Notes under the pieces: generated by a model | The model's input: only the letters and a program-made list of their open reading frames with translations | Database searches by the model: none | What the model was told of the DNA's origin: nothing | Position numbers and translations under genes: made by a program | Shown here: positions 44,642 through 53,333 of the stretch, one piece after another | How the letters are laid out: every line of letters starts with the position of its first letter | How positions within the stretch are numbered: the first letter of the stretch is position 1 | Assembly: GCF_008107695.1 (NCBI RefSeq) | Contig: NZ_VIRG01000066.1 | Coordinates: 186,001-250,000 of the forward strand | From: Stappia sp. BW2 | Lineage (GTDB): Bacteria; Pseudomonadota; Alphaproteobacteria; Rhizobiales; Stappiaceae | Length of the DNA: 64,000 nucleotides | Reading direction: 5' to 3'

Positions 44642-44660
44642 CATCAAAATTTTTTTGATG
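44642..44660. promoter_or_regulatory. Perfect palindrome at the start of the XRE-cupin gene
   Basis: CATCAAAA (44642-44649) and TTTTGATG (44653-44660) are perfect eight-base arms around TTT. The site overlaps the leader just upstream of the regulator's ribosome binding site, in the divergent promoter region of the peptide transporter. It is a candidate operator for the neighbouring XRE-cupin protein. Confidence 0.5.
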
Positions 44661-44835
44661 TAACCAGATTTTTTTGTATGCTCCAAGTACTTTTTTAGGC
44701 AGCTTTGGAAAAGCCTCACCAGAGGCGGTTTCTGAAAGATGTTTAAAAACAACGCCCTGAAAGATCTGCTTCAGAAATTGAGTCACACGAGCGTGGAGAG
44801 CCGACTTGAAGAAACCGGTTGAACAGGGAACGGCG

Positions 44836-44855
44836 ACATGCCGATACCGGCATGT
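44836..44855 (+). promoter_or_regulatory. Hairpin enclosing the first permease start codon
   Basis: ACATGCCG (44836-44843) and CGGCATGT (44848-44855) are perfect complements with a four-base loop. The chosen ATG of the first permease gene (44852-44854) lies within the right arm, so in mRNA the start codon would be paired. It could regulate translation, or be a protein-binding palindrome in DNA. Confidence 0.4.
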
Positions 44856-45928
44856 CTTTTGAGCCGTCCGAGAGTGCGACCGATGCGCGGGAAGGCCTGT
44901 TGACGAGCCAGCTTCTGGGCAGCGCCACGGCCGTGCTGCGCTTTTGCCTCGTGACGGTTGCAACGTTCCTCGGCCTGCTTGCGATCACGTTTTTCGTCGG
45001 CCGCGTGGTGCCGATCGATCCGGTTTTGGCGGTTGTCGGCGACAGGGCTTCAAACGAGGTTTATAACGCCGCACGGCAGGCGATGGGTCTCGACCGTCCG
45101 CTTGTCATCCAGTTTTTCTCCTATGTGGGCGACGTCTTCACCGGAAATCTCGGCATGTCGATTTCCACCGGCCGGCCGGTTGCTGAAGATCTGGCGCGGT
45201 TCTTTCCAGCGACCCTGGAAATGGCAACCATCGGCATCCTGATCGGCGTTCTGCTTGGCGTGCCGATGGGGGTATTGGCGGCAACACGTCAGGGCAGCTG
45301 GATCGACCAGTTGATCCGCGTGCTCGGGCTGCTGGGCTATTCGGTTCCCGCCTTCTGGCTTGGCCTTGTTGGCCTCGCGGTGTTCTACGCAGGGCTTGGC
45401 TGGGTTGCCGGCCCGGGCCGCATCGACATCTTCTATGACGGCATCGTTGAACCCGTCACCGGGCTTTACCTGATCGATAGTCTCGTCGCCGGCGAGTGGG
45501 ATATTTTCTGGAACGCGCTCGATCACCTCATGCTGCCGGCCTCGATCCTCGGGTTCTTCAGCCTGGCCTATATCGGGCGCATGACCCGTTCCTTCATGCT
45601 CGACCAGCTTGGCCATGAATATGTGACCACCGCGCGGGTGAAGGGCGTGCCGGAACGCCGTGTCATCTGGCGCCACGCGTTCTATCCGATCCGCATCCAG
45701 TTGATCACCGTGATCGGCCTGTCCTATGCCGCACTTCTGGAAGGATCTGTGATGATCGAGACCGTGTTCTCCTGGCCCGGTATCGGCAACTATCTGACCA
45801 ATGCCCTGCTCAATGCCGACATGAACGCCGTGCTTGGCGCGACCCTTGTCATTGGCGCTGTCTTCATCCTCATCAACAAGATATCCGACGTGCTCTACCG
45901 CATTCTCGATCCGAGGGCCCGCAAATGA
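44852..45928 (+). CDS. Peptide ABC transporter permease (DppB-like)
   Basis: The 358-residue inner-membrane protein has six to seven helices and the BPD_transp_1 domain. The early VVPIDPVLAVVGD segment and the cytoplasmic EAA-type loop (HEYVTTARVKGVPERRVIWRH would span it) mark it as a DppB-type permease. The ATG at 44852 is within a perfect hairpin; an in-frame TTG at 44819 is the alternative. Its last codons overlap the second permease gene by four bases (ATGA). It is the first gene of a plus-strand operon. Confidence 0.9.
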   Translation: MSFEPSESATDAREGLLTSQLLGSATAVLRFCLVTVATFLGLLAITFFVGRVVPIDPVLAVVGDRASNEVYNAARQAMGLDRPLVIQFFSYVGDVFTGNLGMSISTGRPVAEDLARFFPATLEMATIGILIGVLLGVPMGVLAATRQGSWIDQLIRVLGLLGYSVPAFWLGLVGLAVFYAGLGWVAGPGRIDIFYDGIVEPVTGLYLIDSLVAGEWDIFWNALDHLMLPASILGFFSLAYIGRMTRSFMLDQLGHEYVTTARVKGVPERRVIWRHAFYPIRIQLITVIGLSYAALLEGSVMIETVFSWPGIGNYLTNALLNADMNAVLGATLVIGAVFILINKISDVLYRILDPRARK

Positions 45929-46821
45929 TCGATTGGCTTCTCGACGACAGCCCCTCCTCGCGCCTGCAGGCAAACCTTGGCCGCGCTTGGCATGTCTTTG
46001 CCGCGCTCCTGCGCAATCCGCTTGCCGTGGTGGGGGGCTTCATCATCCTGGTGCTGATCGTGATGGCGATCTTCGCGCCCCTGCTCGCGCCCTACTCGCC
46101 CATCGGCCAGGATCTCGCCAACCGCTTGATGCCGCCGTCCGCGGCCCACTGGATGGGCACGGACGAGTTGGGCCGGGACATCTATTCCCGTGTCGTCTAT
46201 GGGGCACGGATCACGCTGATGATCGTTACCATGGTGGCCGTCATTGCCGCACCCATCGGTCTCGTCGTTGGTGCAGTGTCCGGCTATTTCGGAGGCTGGA
46301 CTGACCGGGTACTCATGGGCGTGACCGATATCTTCCTGTCGATGCCGAAACTGATCCTTGCGCTTGCCTTCGTGGCGGCCCTTGGACCCGGCATCGAAAA
46401 CGCGATCATCGCCATCGCGATCACCGCGTGGCCTGCGTACGCACGGATCGCCCGGGCGGAGACGATCACCTTCCGCGATGCGGAGTTCATTGCCGCGGTG
46501 CGCCTGCAGGGCGCCTCCTCCGCTCGCGTTATCCTGCGCCACGTGCTGCCGCTCTGTGCGTCTTCCACCATCATTCGCGTGACGCTGGACATGGCCGGCA
46601 TCATCCTGACGGCTGCCGGTCTCGGCTTTCTCGGCCTGGGCGCGCAACCGCCCCTGCCGGAATGGGGCGCAATGATCTCGCGTGGGCGCAATTTCATTCT
46701 CGACCAATGGTGGGTCGCCACCATGCCGGGCTTTGCCATCATTCTGGTGAGCCTCGGCTTCTGCTTCCTCGGTGACGGCCTGCGTGACGTGCTCGATCCC
46801 AAGCAGGGAGACAAGCAATGA
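45925..46821 (+). CDS. Peptide ABC transporter permease (DppC-like)
   Basis: The 298-residue protein has an OppC_N segment and a BPD_transp_1 domain with about six helices. HWMGTDELGRDIYSRVVYGA is the DppC signature region, and the EAA loop runs near EFIAAVRLQGASSARVILRH. It would pair with the DppB-like permease to form the channel. It overlaps both neighbours by four bases, so all four transporter genes on this strand are translationally linked. Confidence 0.93.
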   Translation: MIDWLLDDSPSSRLQANLGRAWHVFAALLRNPLAVVGGFIILVLIVMAIFAPLLAPYSPIGQDLANRLMPPSAAHWMGTDELGRDIYSRVVYGARITLMIVTMVAVIAAPIGLVVGAVSGYFGGWTDRVLMGVTDIFLSMPKLILALAFVAALGPGIENAIIAIAITAWPAYARIARAETITFRDAEFIAAVRLQGASSARVILRHVLPLCASSTIIRVTLDMAGIILTAAGLGFLGLGAQPPLPEWGAMISRGRNFILDQWWVATMPGFAIILVSLGFCFLGDGLRDVLDPKQGDKQ

Positions 46822-47663
46822 GCACCCCTCTTCTTGAAATCGATGGCCTGACCGTCACCTTCCCGACGGCGCGTGGCCCGGTCGATGTCGTCAAGGGCAT
46901 ATCCTTCACGCTTGGCCGGGAACGGCTCGGGATCGTGGGTGAATCCGGTTCCGGCAAATCCATGACCGGCCGGTCGATCCTGCGCCTGATCCGCAAACCC
47001 GGCAAAGTCACCGCCCGGCGCATGACTTTCGACGGCGTCGACCTGCTCAGCCTCAGCGAACGACAGATGCGCGATCTGCGCGGGGCGCGCATTTCCATGG
47101 TCATGCAGGACCCGAAATTCTCGCTCAACCCCGTCATGACCGTTGGCGAGCAGATCGCCGAAGCGCTCGTCACGCACAAGAAGCTGCCGCGCCGGGAGCT
47201 GAAGGAACGGGTGCTGGCCATGCTGGAAGCTGTGCGCATCAACGATCCGTCGCGTGTGGCAGGGCTTTATCCGCATGAGGTTTCCGGCGGCATGGGCCAG
47301 CGCATCATGATCGCCATGATGCTGATCCCGGAACCGGATCTGCTGATCGCCGACGAACCGACCTCCGCGCTTGATGTTTCCGTGCAGGCGCAGGTGCTGG
47401 ACATCATCGATGATCTGGTCACCGGCAAGGGCATGGGGCTGATCCTGATCAGTCACGACCTCAACCTGGTGTCCCGCTATTGCGATCGCATCCTGGTGAT
47501 GAACAGCGGCGAGATCGTCGAGCAATGCAAGGCGAGCGACCTGCACAACGCACAGCATCCCTATACCCGTGGCCTGATTGCCGCGATGCCACGCATGAAT
47601 GAAGACCGCGATGAGCTGCCCGTTCTCGACCGCAGCACATGGACCACGGGAGCCGGCACATGA
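46818..47663 (+). CDS. Peptide ABC transporter ATPase (DppD-like)
   Basis: The 281-residue ATPase shows Walker A GESGSGKS, a Q-loop in [13 protein letters not shown], the signature VSGGMGQR, Walker [13 protein letters not shown] and the switch His in LISHDLN. The C-terminal [16 protein letters not shown] is the oligopeptide-type extension. It lacks the four-cysteine iron-sulfur motif present in some DppD proteins. It is one half of the nucleotide-binding pair with the next gene. Confidence 0.94.
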   Translation: MSTPLLEIDGLTVTFPTARGPVDVVKGISFTLGRERLGIVGESGSGKSMTGRSILRLIRKPGKVTARRMTFDGVDLLSLSERQMRDLRGARISMVMQDPKFSLNPVMTVGEQIAEALVTHKKLPRRELKERVLAMLEAVRINDPSRVAGLYPHEVSGGMGQRIMIAMMLIPEPDLLIADEPTSALDVSVQAQVLDIIDDLVTGKGMGLILISHDLNLVSRYCDRILVMNSGEIVEQCKASDLHNAQHPYTRGLIAAMPRMNEDRDELPVLDRSTWTTGAGT

Positions 47664-48412
47664 CCGATGCCGCCATCCATCTTGAACATCTCACCGTCAG
47701 CTACGGCGATACCACCGTGGTTCATGATGTGTCGTTTGACGTTGCCGAAGGCGAGAGCTTTGCCCTTGTCGGGGAATCCGGTTCCGGTAAATCGACTATC
47801 CTGAAAGCCATTTCCGGACTGGCTCCAGAGTGGACGGGAACCATCTCCGTTGAAGGTAAAGCCCGGGGCCATTCCCCGGACCGGGCCTTTGCCGAAACCT
47901 GCCAGATGGTGTTTCAGGATCCCTATGGCTCGCTGCATCCGCGCAAGACCGTAGACACCTGCCTTGCCGAACCGCTGGCCATTCACGGCATCGGTGGGCG
48001 GGACAGCCGGGTCAAGGATATGCTGGCCGCGGTGGGCCTGGATCAGCGCTTTCGTTTCCGTTTTCCGCATCAGCTTTCCGGCGGCCAGCGCCAACGCGTT
48101 GCCATCGCGCGCGCCTTGATGCTGGAACCGCGGGTGCTGCTGCTGGACGAACCAACGTCCGCGCTGGACGTTTCCGTACAGGCGGAAATTCTGAACCTCT
48201 TGAAGAAGCTGCGGCGCGAACAGGGACTGACCTATCTGATGGTCACCCACAACCTGCCCGTGGTCTCGTTCCTGTGCGACCGGCTGGCTGTCATGCGCCA
48301 TGGCCGCGTGGTCGAAATCGCCGGTGTCGACGCCCTCAAGTCGGGCCAGCTTTCCCAGCCGTATTCCCGCGAACTTTATGCTGCCAGCGGCGGCACTCTG
48401 CAATCCGCCTGA
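47660..48412 (+). CDS. Peptide ABC transporter ATPase (DppF-like)
   Basis: The 250-residue ATPase has Walker [10 protein letters not shown]-loop MVFQDPYGSLHPRK, signature LSGGQRQR, Walker [12 protein letters not shown] and switch His in VTHNLP. It is somewhat shorter than many DppF proteins and carries only a short C-terminal extension. The ATG at 47660 overlaps the upstream stop (ATGA). It completes a five-component importer when combined with the divergently encoded binding protein. Confidence 0.94.
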   Translation: MTDAAIHLEHLTVSYGDTTVVHDVSFDVAEGESFALVGESGSGKSTILKAISGLAPEWTGTISVEGKARGHSPDRAFAETCQMVFQDPYGSLHPRKTVDTCLAEPLAIHGIGGRDSRVKDMLAAVGLDQRFRFRFPHQLSGGQRQRVAIARALMLEPRVLLLDEPTSALDVSVQAEILNLLKKLRREQGLTYLMVTHNLPVVSFLCDRLAVMRHGRVVEIAGVDALKSGQLSQPYSRELYAASGGTLQSA

Positions 48413-48447
48413 ACCACTTCAACCCGATTTGTCCGAGACTTCGATAA

Positions 48448-48954
48448 ATGACCGATTTCACAGGCCCTTTGGCCACGTTTGACCATGCCTTGTCCATCGC
48501 AACCATACCGGATGCGCCTTTTGATGCCCTGCTGAAGCTGACACGGGAAACCGTCGGCGTGAAGCTGTTCACCTTCATGACAGCCGACATGAAAACCGAA
48601 TTGGCACAGCGTTCCTATACATCGCACCCGGACGACTATCCTGTGTCCGGCACCAAGCCGATCACCTATGACAGTTGGTTCGAAACCGTGCACAAGGACC
48701 GGAAAAGCTTTGTTGCCAACACGCTAGCCGAGATTGCAACCGTATTTCCCGATTACGAGCTGATCGGCCGGCTTGGCTGCGGCTCGGTCATCAACCTGCC
48801 TGTCGTTCTTGGCGATACGCTGGTCGGTACGGTCAACATGCTTGATGAGGAGCATCACTACACGCCGGAACGCGTTGCCCAGGCGCAAGGCTTGCTTTCG
48901 CTGCCGGCCAAGGCCGCCTATCTCGCCAGCCGGGCACTGCAGGCGAGCGCCTGA
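48448..48954 (+). CDS. GAF domain protein
   Basis: The 168-residue protein is a single GAF domain. It contains LTRETVGVKLFTFMTAD near the start, a central SVINLPVVLGDTLVGTVNMLDE that is typical of GAF folds, and a short helical C-terminus. It may bind a small ligand; no output domain is attached. It follows the transporter ATPase gene by 35 bases on the same strand and ends with a terminator, so it is probably the last gene of the transporter operon. Confidence 0.83.
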   Translation: MTDFTGPLATFDHALSIATIPDAPFDALLKLTRETVGVKLFTFMTADMKTELAQRSYTSHPDDYPVSGTKPITYDSWFETVHKDRKSFVANTLAEIATVFPDYELIGRLGCGSVINLPVVLGDTLVGTVNMLDEEHHYTPERVAQAQGLLSLPAKAAYLASRALQASA

Positions 48955-48979
48955 GGCCAAACTGGACACGCAGTTGTTT

Positions 48980-49011
48980 AAAACCCCGCCTTTCCGGCGG
49001 GGTTTTATTTT
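48980..49011. terminator. Bidirectional terminator after the transporter operon
   Basis: AAAACCCCGCC and GGCGGGGTTTT form a perfect 11-base stem with a TTTCC loop and T/A runs on both sides, between the convergent GAF and DUF389 genes. Confidence 0.87.
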
Positions 49012-49021
49012 GCCGTGATCG

Positions 49022-50095
49022 TCAATCCTCCTGCACGGCATCGACCGAAGGTGCAACATCAATCGCTTGCGTAGCGAGATCAACCTGCCAGGCGATACGT
49101 GTCTGATACCTGACGACCACCTTGTAGTCTTCTCCCAGAACTTCGCGTGCGGCTTCCCTGAAAGGATGCTCCTTCATCGCTGCCGGCAGAAAGTCGTCAA
49201 GCGAGCCGATCTTGTATTGCGCGTCCGATGGCAGATCGAGGAGAACCCAGATCTCCGCAATCTTGGTGCGCGCATGCACATCGACCCGGATGATTTCGAC
49301 GGGGGTATCCCCTGCCCATTCCTTGGTGCGTTGTGCCAGGATGGCCTCTGTTCCGGTTTCGATGTAGCGCAGGTACGTCGCTGCAAGAAGCTGCACCAGA
49401 ACGACGGTCAGGAACGCCAGCGTGACTGCCATGCCGAGTGTAAACTTGAGGCCCCGATGTGCTTTGCGGAAGAGCCGCTCCCGAGGACCAAGGATGATAT
49501 AGACCAAGCTGGCGGAGAAGATGATTGCACCGAAATTGGTGGCAAACAGCAGCGTCGCCTCGTAGGCCGCTTCCTGTTCGCCGAAGTAAAACAGGATTCC
49601 GGCAGCAGCAAGCGGGGGAACAAGCGAAACGCCGATGGCTGCACCGGGCAGAAGACTGATTTCCGACTTTCGGATCTGCACGTAAGCGCCCGCGATGCCG
49701 GCCGCCAACGCGACGACCATGTCTTCCGCACCGGGGTTGCTCCGGCTCAGCACCTCGTCGGGCAACAGCAAAGTCGAAGGAGCGTCCGCGATCCAGACAA
49801 TAAGCCACGAGATGACAATGCTGCAGCCGGCCGCGAGCCAGACTGTCAGCATCAGGAAAAGCGCCCGGCCGACCCAGCCCATCACGATGGATGAAGCGAT
49901 GCCAAGGATCGGGGTCATCAAGGGAGCGACAAGCATGGCTGCGATCACAACCGCGCCTGAGTTCCGCAGAAGTCCCATCGTTGCGATGATCACCGCAAGC
50001 GACAACAGCAAAGCGAATTTGCGCCAATAAGCTGCCTTGTCGGCGCCCTCGAACTTCAGAATTTCCTTGGTGGTGGAGAACTGACTGATAGACAT
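49022..50095 (-). CDS. DUF389 family membrane protein
   Basis: The 357-residue protein has about seven membrane helices and the DUF389 core: GAVVIAAMLVAPLMTPILGIA and LPGAAIGVSLVPPLAAAGI. The last 110 residues form a soluble domain. The family has no settled function, though transport and stress roles have been suggested. The ATG at 50095 begins the family N-terminus; a longer frame to 50155 lacks support. It stands alone, convergent with the GAF gene. Confidence 0.85.
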   Translation of the reverse strand: MSISQFSTTKEILKFEGADKAAYWRKFALLLSLAVIIATMGLLRNSGAVVIAAMLVAPLMTPILGIASSIVMGWVGRALFLMLTVWLAAGCSIVISWLIVWIADAPSTLLLPDEVLSRSNPGAEDMVVALAAGIAGAYVQIRKSEISLLPGAAIGVSLVPPLAAAGILFYFGEQEAAYEATLLFATNFGAIIFSASLVYIILGPRERLFRKAHRGLKFTLGMAVTLAFLTVVLVQLLAATYLRYIETGTEAILAQRTKEWAGDTPVEIIRVDVHARTKIAEIWVLLDLPSDAQYKIGSLDDFLPAAMKEHPFREAAREVLGEDYKVVVRYQTRIAWQVDLATQAIDVAPSVDAVQED

Positions 50096-50259
50096 GACAC
50101 AGCTGCTCCGAACGGTGCTCCGTACGAGTATGCTCCAAGCTGTGTCGCTCGTCATCTAAATTGCAATAGCTCCCCTTACAATCTGAAGTGGGAGCTTCGG
50201 TCTTTTTGAAGTAACTGCCAATGCGAAGACAATGACCTCGTCCGGTCAACGCCTTGTAA

Positions 50260-50448
50260 TTACGCCGCTGCTTTTTTCGCGCGCTCGATCTTGCCGATAA
50301 ACTCGGAAAGCCAGGCTATTTCTTTCAGGTAGACTTCCATCGACAGCGAGGCGAGTTCCATGAGGAGTGCTTGCGGATCAGGGTTGTCCAGGCCCGTTTC
50401 CCGCAAGAAGGTTTGATACTCGTCATTGAAAGCCTTTGGCACACGCAT
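50260..50448 (-). CDS. Small hypothetical helical protein
   Basis: The 62-residue soluble protein is predicted to be mostly helical, with a middle segment ELASLSMEVYLKEIAWLSEFI and the basic end KIERAKKAAA. The ATG at 50448 has GAGG five bases upstream; an in-frame TTG at 50487 would add 13 residues. I do not recognise the family. It lies between the DUF389 gene and the P450 gene on the minus strand. Confidence 0.55.
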   Translation of the reverse strand: MRVPKAFNDEYQTFLRETGLDNPDPQALLMELASLSMEVYLKEIAWLSEFIGKIERAKKAAA

Positions 50449-50592
50449 TACGGCCTCACGCACACTCTGTTCTGCTGGTTGGTGCAAGCAGGCCTCTCAG
50501 CCCGCGTTTAGAAATTGTTAAGATTTCAAATCCTCTGCCGATATCGTCAGAAATGTCATTTCCTCACAATCCCCAAGAGCTAAAGGTGTTGC

Positions 50593-50610
50593 TTGGGATA
50601 ACTTTCCCAA
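50593..50610. promoter_or_regulatory. Inverted repeat upstream of the cytochrome P450 gene
   Basis: TTGGGA (50593-50598) and TCCCAA (50605-50610) form a six-base inverted repeat about 115 bases before the P450 start codon, in a 276-base non-coding region. An operator role is possible but unsupported by a neighbouring regulator. Confidence 0.3.
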
Positions 50611-50724
50611 AGACAACAAATTGGCCCATAGCTCCCGCTTTTCGCTTGCACTTGGCCAGCCAAATCTTCGACCCTGCCAAGAATCACAATTCTACCCCAT
50701 CCAAACCGACCTCAAGAGCCCTTC

Positions 50725-51960
50725 ATGAGCCCTTCCACAGACCTTTCCTTCGCGCCTTTGTCAGATGCCTTCGCGCAAGATCCCTACCCGTTCTACGCCG
50801 CACTGCGCGGACGCAAGGGTTTGACTTACTTCGAGGATTTTGACATCTGGCTGGCCGCAAGGTTCGATGACGTTTCGGAAATCGTGCAAAACGGCAAGAT
50901 GGTCAGGTCCATGGACCACATCGCCGACGCGGACGAAATCGCGGCGATGAAACGGGCTCAGAACTGGCACGACATGCCGCACCATTCGCGCTTCGTGCAG
51001 TTCTCGCTCCTGGACAGCGACGGAGAAATACATGACCGACTGCGCAAGCAGGTGTTCAAGCTGTTTACTCCGGTGATGGTCGGCAAGCTGCGTGACGACA
51101 TCCAGGCGTATGTCGACCGCCTTTTCGACAGTTTGGCGGACCGTACCGAAATCGACTTTATCGAAGATCTCGCGGCCCATGTTCCAGGCCATATCATCGG
51201 TCGCGTTCTCGGCGTTCCCGACGAGGACTGCCCGCAACTGCGTGTCTGGTCGGAAAACATCGTCCAGTATTTCGACATCGACCGGACGGATGAGCGCAAG
51301 GAACTGGCCGAACGCAACACGACCGAGTTTTACCGCTATCTGCAAGGACTGAAGGCAGAGCGCGAACGCGCGCCGAAGGACGATCTTCTGTCACTGATGA
51401 TCGAGGCTGAACGGGCCGGTCAGATGAACGAGGACGAATTTATCTCGACCGCCATGCTCATCCTGATGGCCGGTCACGGTTCGACCATCGACGTGCTCGG
51501 CAGCGGCATGCATGCTTTATTGAAATTTCCGGATGAGCTGCAGCGTCTTCGGCAGGACCCGTCGTTGATGAAAACAGCGGTGCAGGAAATGTTCCGCTAT
51601 GAATCGCCCCTTCCCTTCTTCCATCGCTATTCCACCGAAGACATGACGGTTTGCGGTGCCGACTATCCGCGCGGCACGAAATTTGGTGTCCTTTACGGGG
51701 CCGCCAACCGCGATCCGGCCCAGTTTCCCGATGCCGACCGCTTCAATGCCGGCAGGGCGCCCAACTGGCACATAGCCTTTGGCCGTGGCGCACATTTCTG
51801 CCTCGGCAACCACCTTGCGCGCCTGGACATGGACATCATCTTCTCCACACTGCTCAGTAGGTTCAAGTCGATTGAACTTGCGCAAGACAGTGTCTCCTAC
51901 AAGCGTGGCCTGTCGGTGAGAGGGCCGGAATCGCTCAGACTTGCCTGGCGACCCGCCTAG
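50725..51960 (+). CDS. Cytochrome P450
   Basis: The 411-residue soluble bacterial P450 has the heme-binding [10 protein letters not shown] near residue 358, an ExxR motif in EMFRYE, and the PERF-like [10 protein letters not shown]. In the I-helix the oxygen-activating motif reads AGHGST, so the usual acidic residue is Gly and the first Thr is Ser, while the second Thr remains. Substrate cannot be predicted. No ferredoxin or ferredoxin reductase is adjacent. Only a weak ribosome binding site precedes the ATG. Confidence 0.93.
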   Translation: MSPSTDLSFAPLSDAFAQDPYPFYAALRGRKGLTYFEDFDIWLAARFDDVSEIVQNGKMVRSMDHIADADEIAAMKRAQNWHDMPHHSRFVQFSLLDSDGEIHDRLRKQVFKLFTPVMVGKLRDDIQAYVDRLFDSLADRTEIDFIEDLAAHVPGHIIGRVLGVPDEDCPQLRVWSENIVQYFDIDRTDERKELAERNTTEFYRYLQGLKAERERAPKDDLLSLMIEAERAGQMNEDEFISTAMLILMAGHGSTIDVLGSGMHALLKFPDELQRLRQDPSLMKTAVQEMFRYESPLPFFHRYSTEDMTVCGADYPRGTKFGVLYGAANRDPAQFPDADRFNAGRAPNWHIAFGRGAHFCLGNHLARLDMDIIFSTLLSRFKSIELAQDSVSYKRGLSVRGPESLRLAWRPA

Positions 51961-52037
51961 TTGCAGGAATTACTCTTGCTCCGCCCCTAAGCGCCGCTAG
52001 TTATTTCCCTTCATTCCATCAAGCCATTGGATACCTC

Positions 52038-53237
52038 ATGCGCCTCAAACCAGTTCTTTTCTGCCTGACCGGGCTTTGTGCCGTCTTGCCTGCCCAAGCG
52101 GAGACGGTCGAGCTTGGGCCCCGTCCCGCCTATCTGGTTTCCCAGATGGCGGATGGTCCGCTGAAGGACACGTTGATGGCCTGCATCGGCGAACCGGCAA
52201 AGCGCACCCAGTTCTCGATCAGCCATCGCGGTGCGCCCTTGCAGTTTCCAGAGCACACGGAAGAAGGCTACCGTGCCGCTGCGCTGATGGGAGCCGGTAT
52301 CCTGGAATGCGACGTCACCTTTACCAAGGACAAGGAACTGGTCTGCCGGCACTCCCAGAACGATCTGCATACGACCACCAACATTCTGACGACCGATCTT
52401 GCCGGCAAATGCACACAGACCTTCACTCCCGCATCTGGTGACAGGCCCGCGTCGGCAGAGTGCCGGACAAGCGATCTGACCCTTGCCGAATTCCAGTCGT
52501 TGCGAGGCAAGATGGACGGTGCCGACAAGACTGCCGCCACCCCTGAAGCCTACCAGAAAGGAACTGCGCCCTGGCGCACCGAACTTTATGCGGGCACGGG
52601 TACACTGATGACCCACGAAGCCTCGATCCGTCTCTTCAAGGACCTTGGCGTGAAATTCACTCCGGAACTGAAAGCTCCTGCAGTCGACATGCCGTTTGAG
52701 GGCTTTACCCAGGCCGCCTACGCGCAAAAGCTGATCGACGCATACAAGGCCGCAGGCATTCCGCCGGAAGACGTCTACCCTCAGTCGTTCAACCTTGAAG
52801 ACGTTCTCTACTGGATCGAGAACGAACCGGACTTCGGCAAGCAGGCCATTTTTCTGGAAGGCCGCCGCGATATCGATCCTGCGGACCCGGAAACCTTCTC
52901 CCCCTCCATGGAGGAGTTGAAAGCCCTGGGCGTCAACTATCTCGCGCCGCCGCTCTTCGTCCTGCTCGCGCAGGAAGATGGCAAGATCGTTCCCTCGGCC
53001 TATGCAAAGGCGGCAAAGGAAGCGGGGCTCGAGTTGATTGCCTGGAGCCTTGAAAGATCAGGCCCCCTATCTTCCGGCGGTGGCTGGTACTATCAGACAG
53101 TCAACGCTGCAATAGACGGCGACGGCAAGCTTTATGAGGTTGTCGACGTGCTGGCGCGTCAGGTCGGCGTCAAGGGCATCTTCTCCGATTGGCCGGCAAC
53201 CACCAGCTTCTACGCATCCTGCCTTGGACTGGAATGA
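52038..53237 (+). CDS. Secreted glycerophosphodiester phosphodiesterase
   Basis: The 399-residue protein has a signal peptide ([18 protein letters not shown]) and a GDPD TIM-barrel. The catalytic HRG is in [18 protein letters not shown], the metal-binding ECDVTFTKD and RHSQND follow, and FTPELK is the later metal-site strand. It differs from E. coli GlpQ by an insertion between residues about 120 and 180, which contains several cysteines. It should release glycerol-3-phosphate from phospholipid headgroups in the periplasm. It follows the P450 by 77 bases on the same strand, but no shared pathway is evident. Confidence 0.87.
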   Translation: MRLKPVLFCLTGLCAVLPAQAETVELGPRPAYLVSQMADGPLKDTLMACIGEPAKRTQFSISHRGAPLQFPEHTEEGYRAAALMGAGILECDVTFTKDKELVCRHSQNDLHTTTNILTTDLAGKCTQTFTPASGDRPASAECRTSDLTLAEFQSLRGKMDGADKTAATPEAYQKGTAPWRTELYAGTGTLMTHEASIRLFKDLGVKFTPELKAPAVDMPFEGFTQAAYAQKLIDAYKAAGIPPEDVYPQSFNLEDVLYWIENEPDFGKQAIFLEGRRDIDPADPETFSPSMEELKALGVNYLAPPLFVLLAQEDGKIVPSAYAKAAKEAGLELIAWSLERSGPLSSGGGWYYQTVNAAIDGDGKLYEVVDVLARQVGVKGIFSDWPATTSFYASCLGLE

Positions 53238-53333
53238 ACAAGTGCCCGGGTTACGGCAACTGAACTGGAAATCCGGCGATAATGCCTTTTTCACCAAAGT
53301 TGCCTAACCTGTGGTCCATCTTTCCAACCACAT

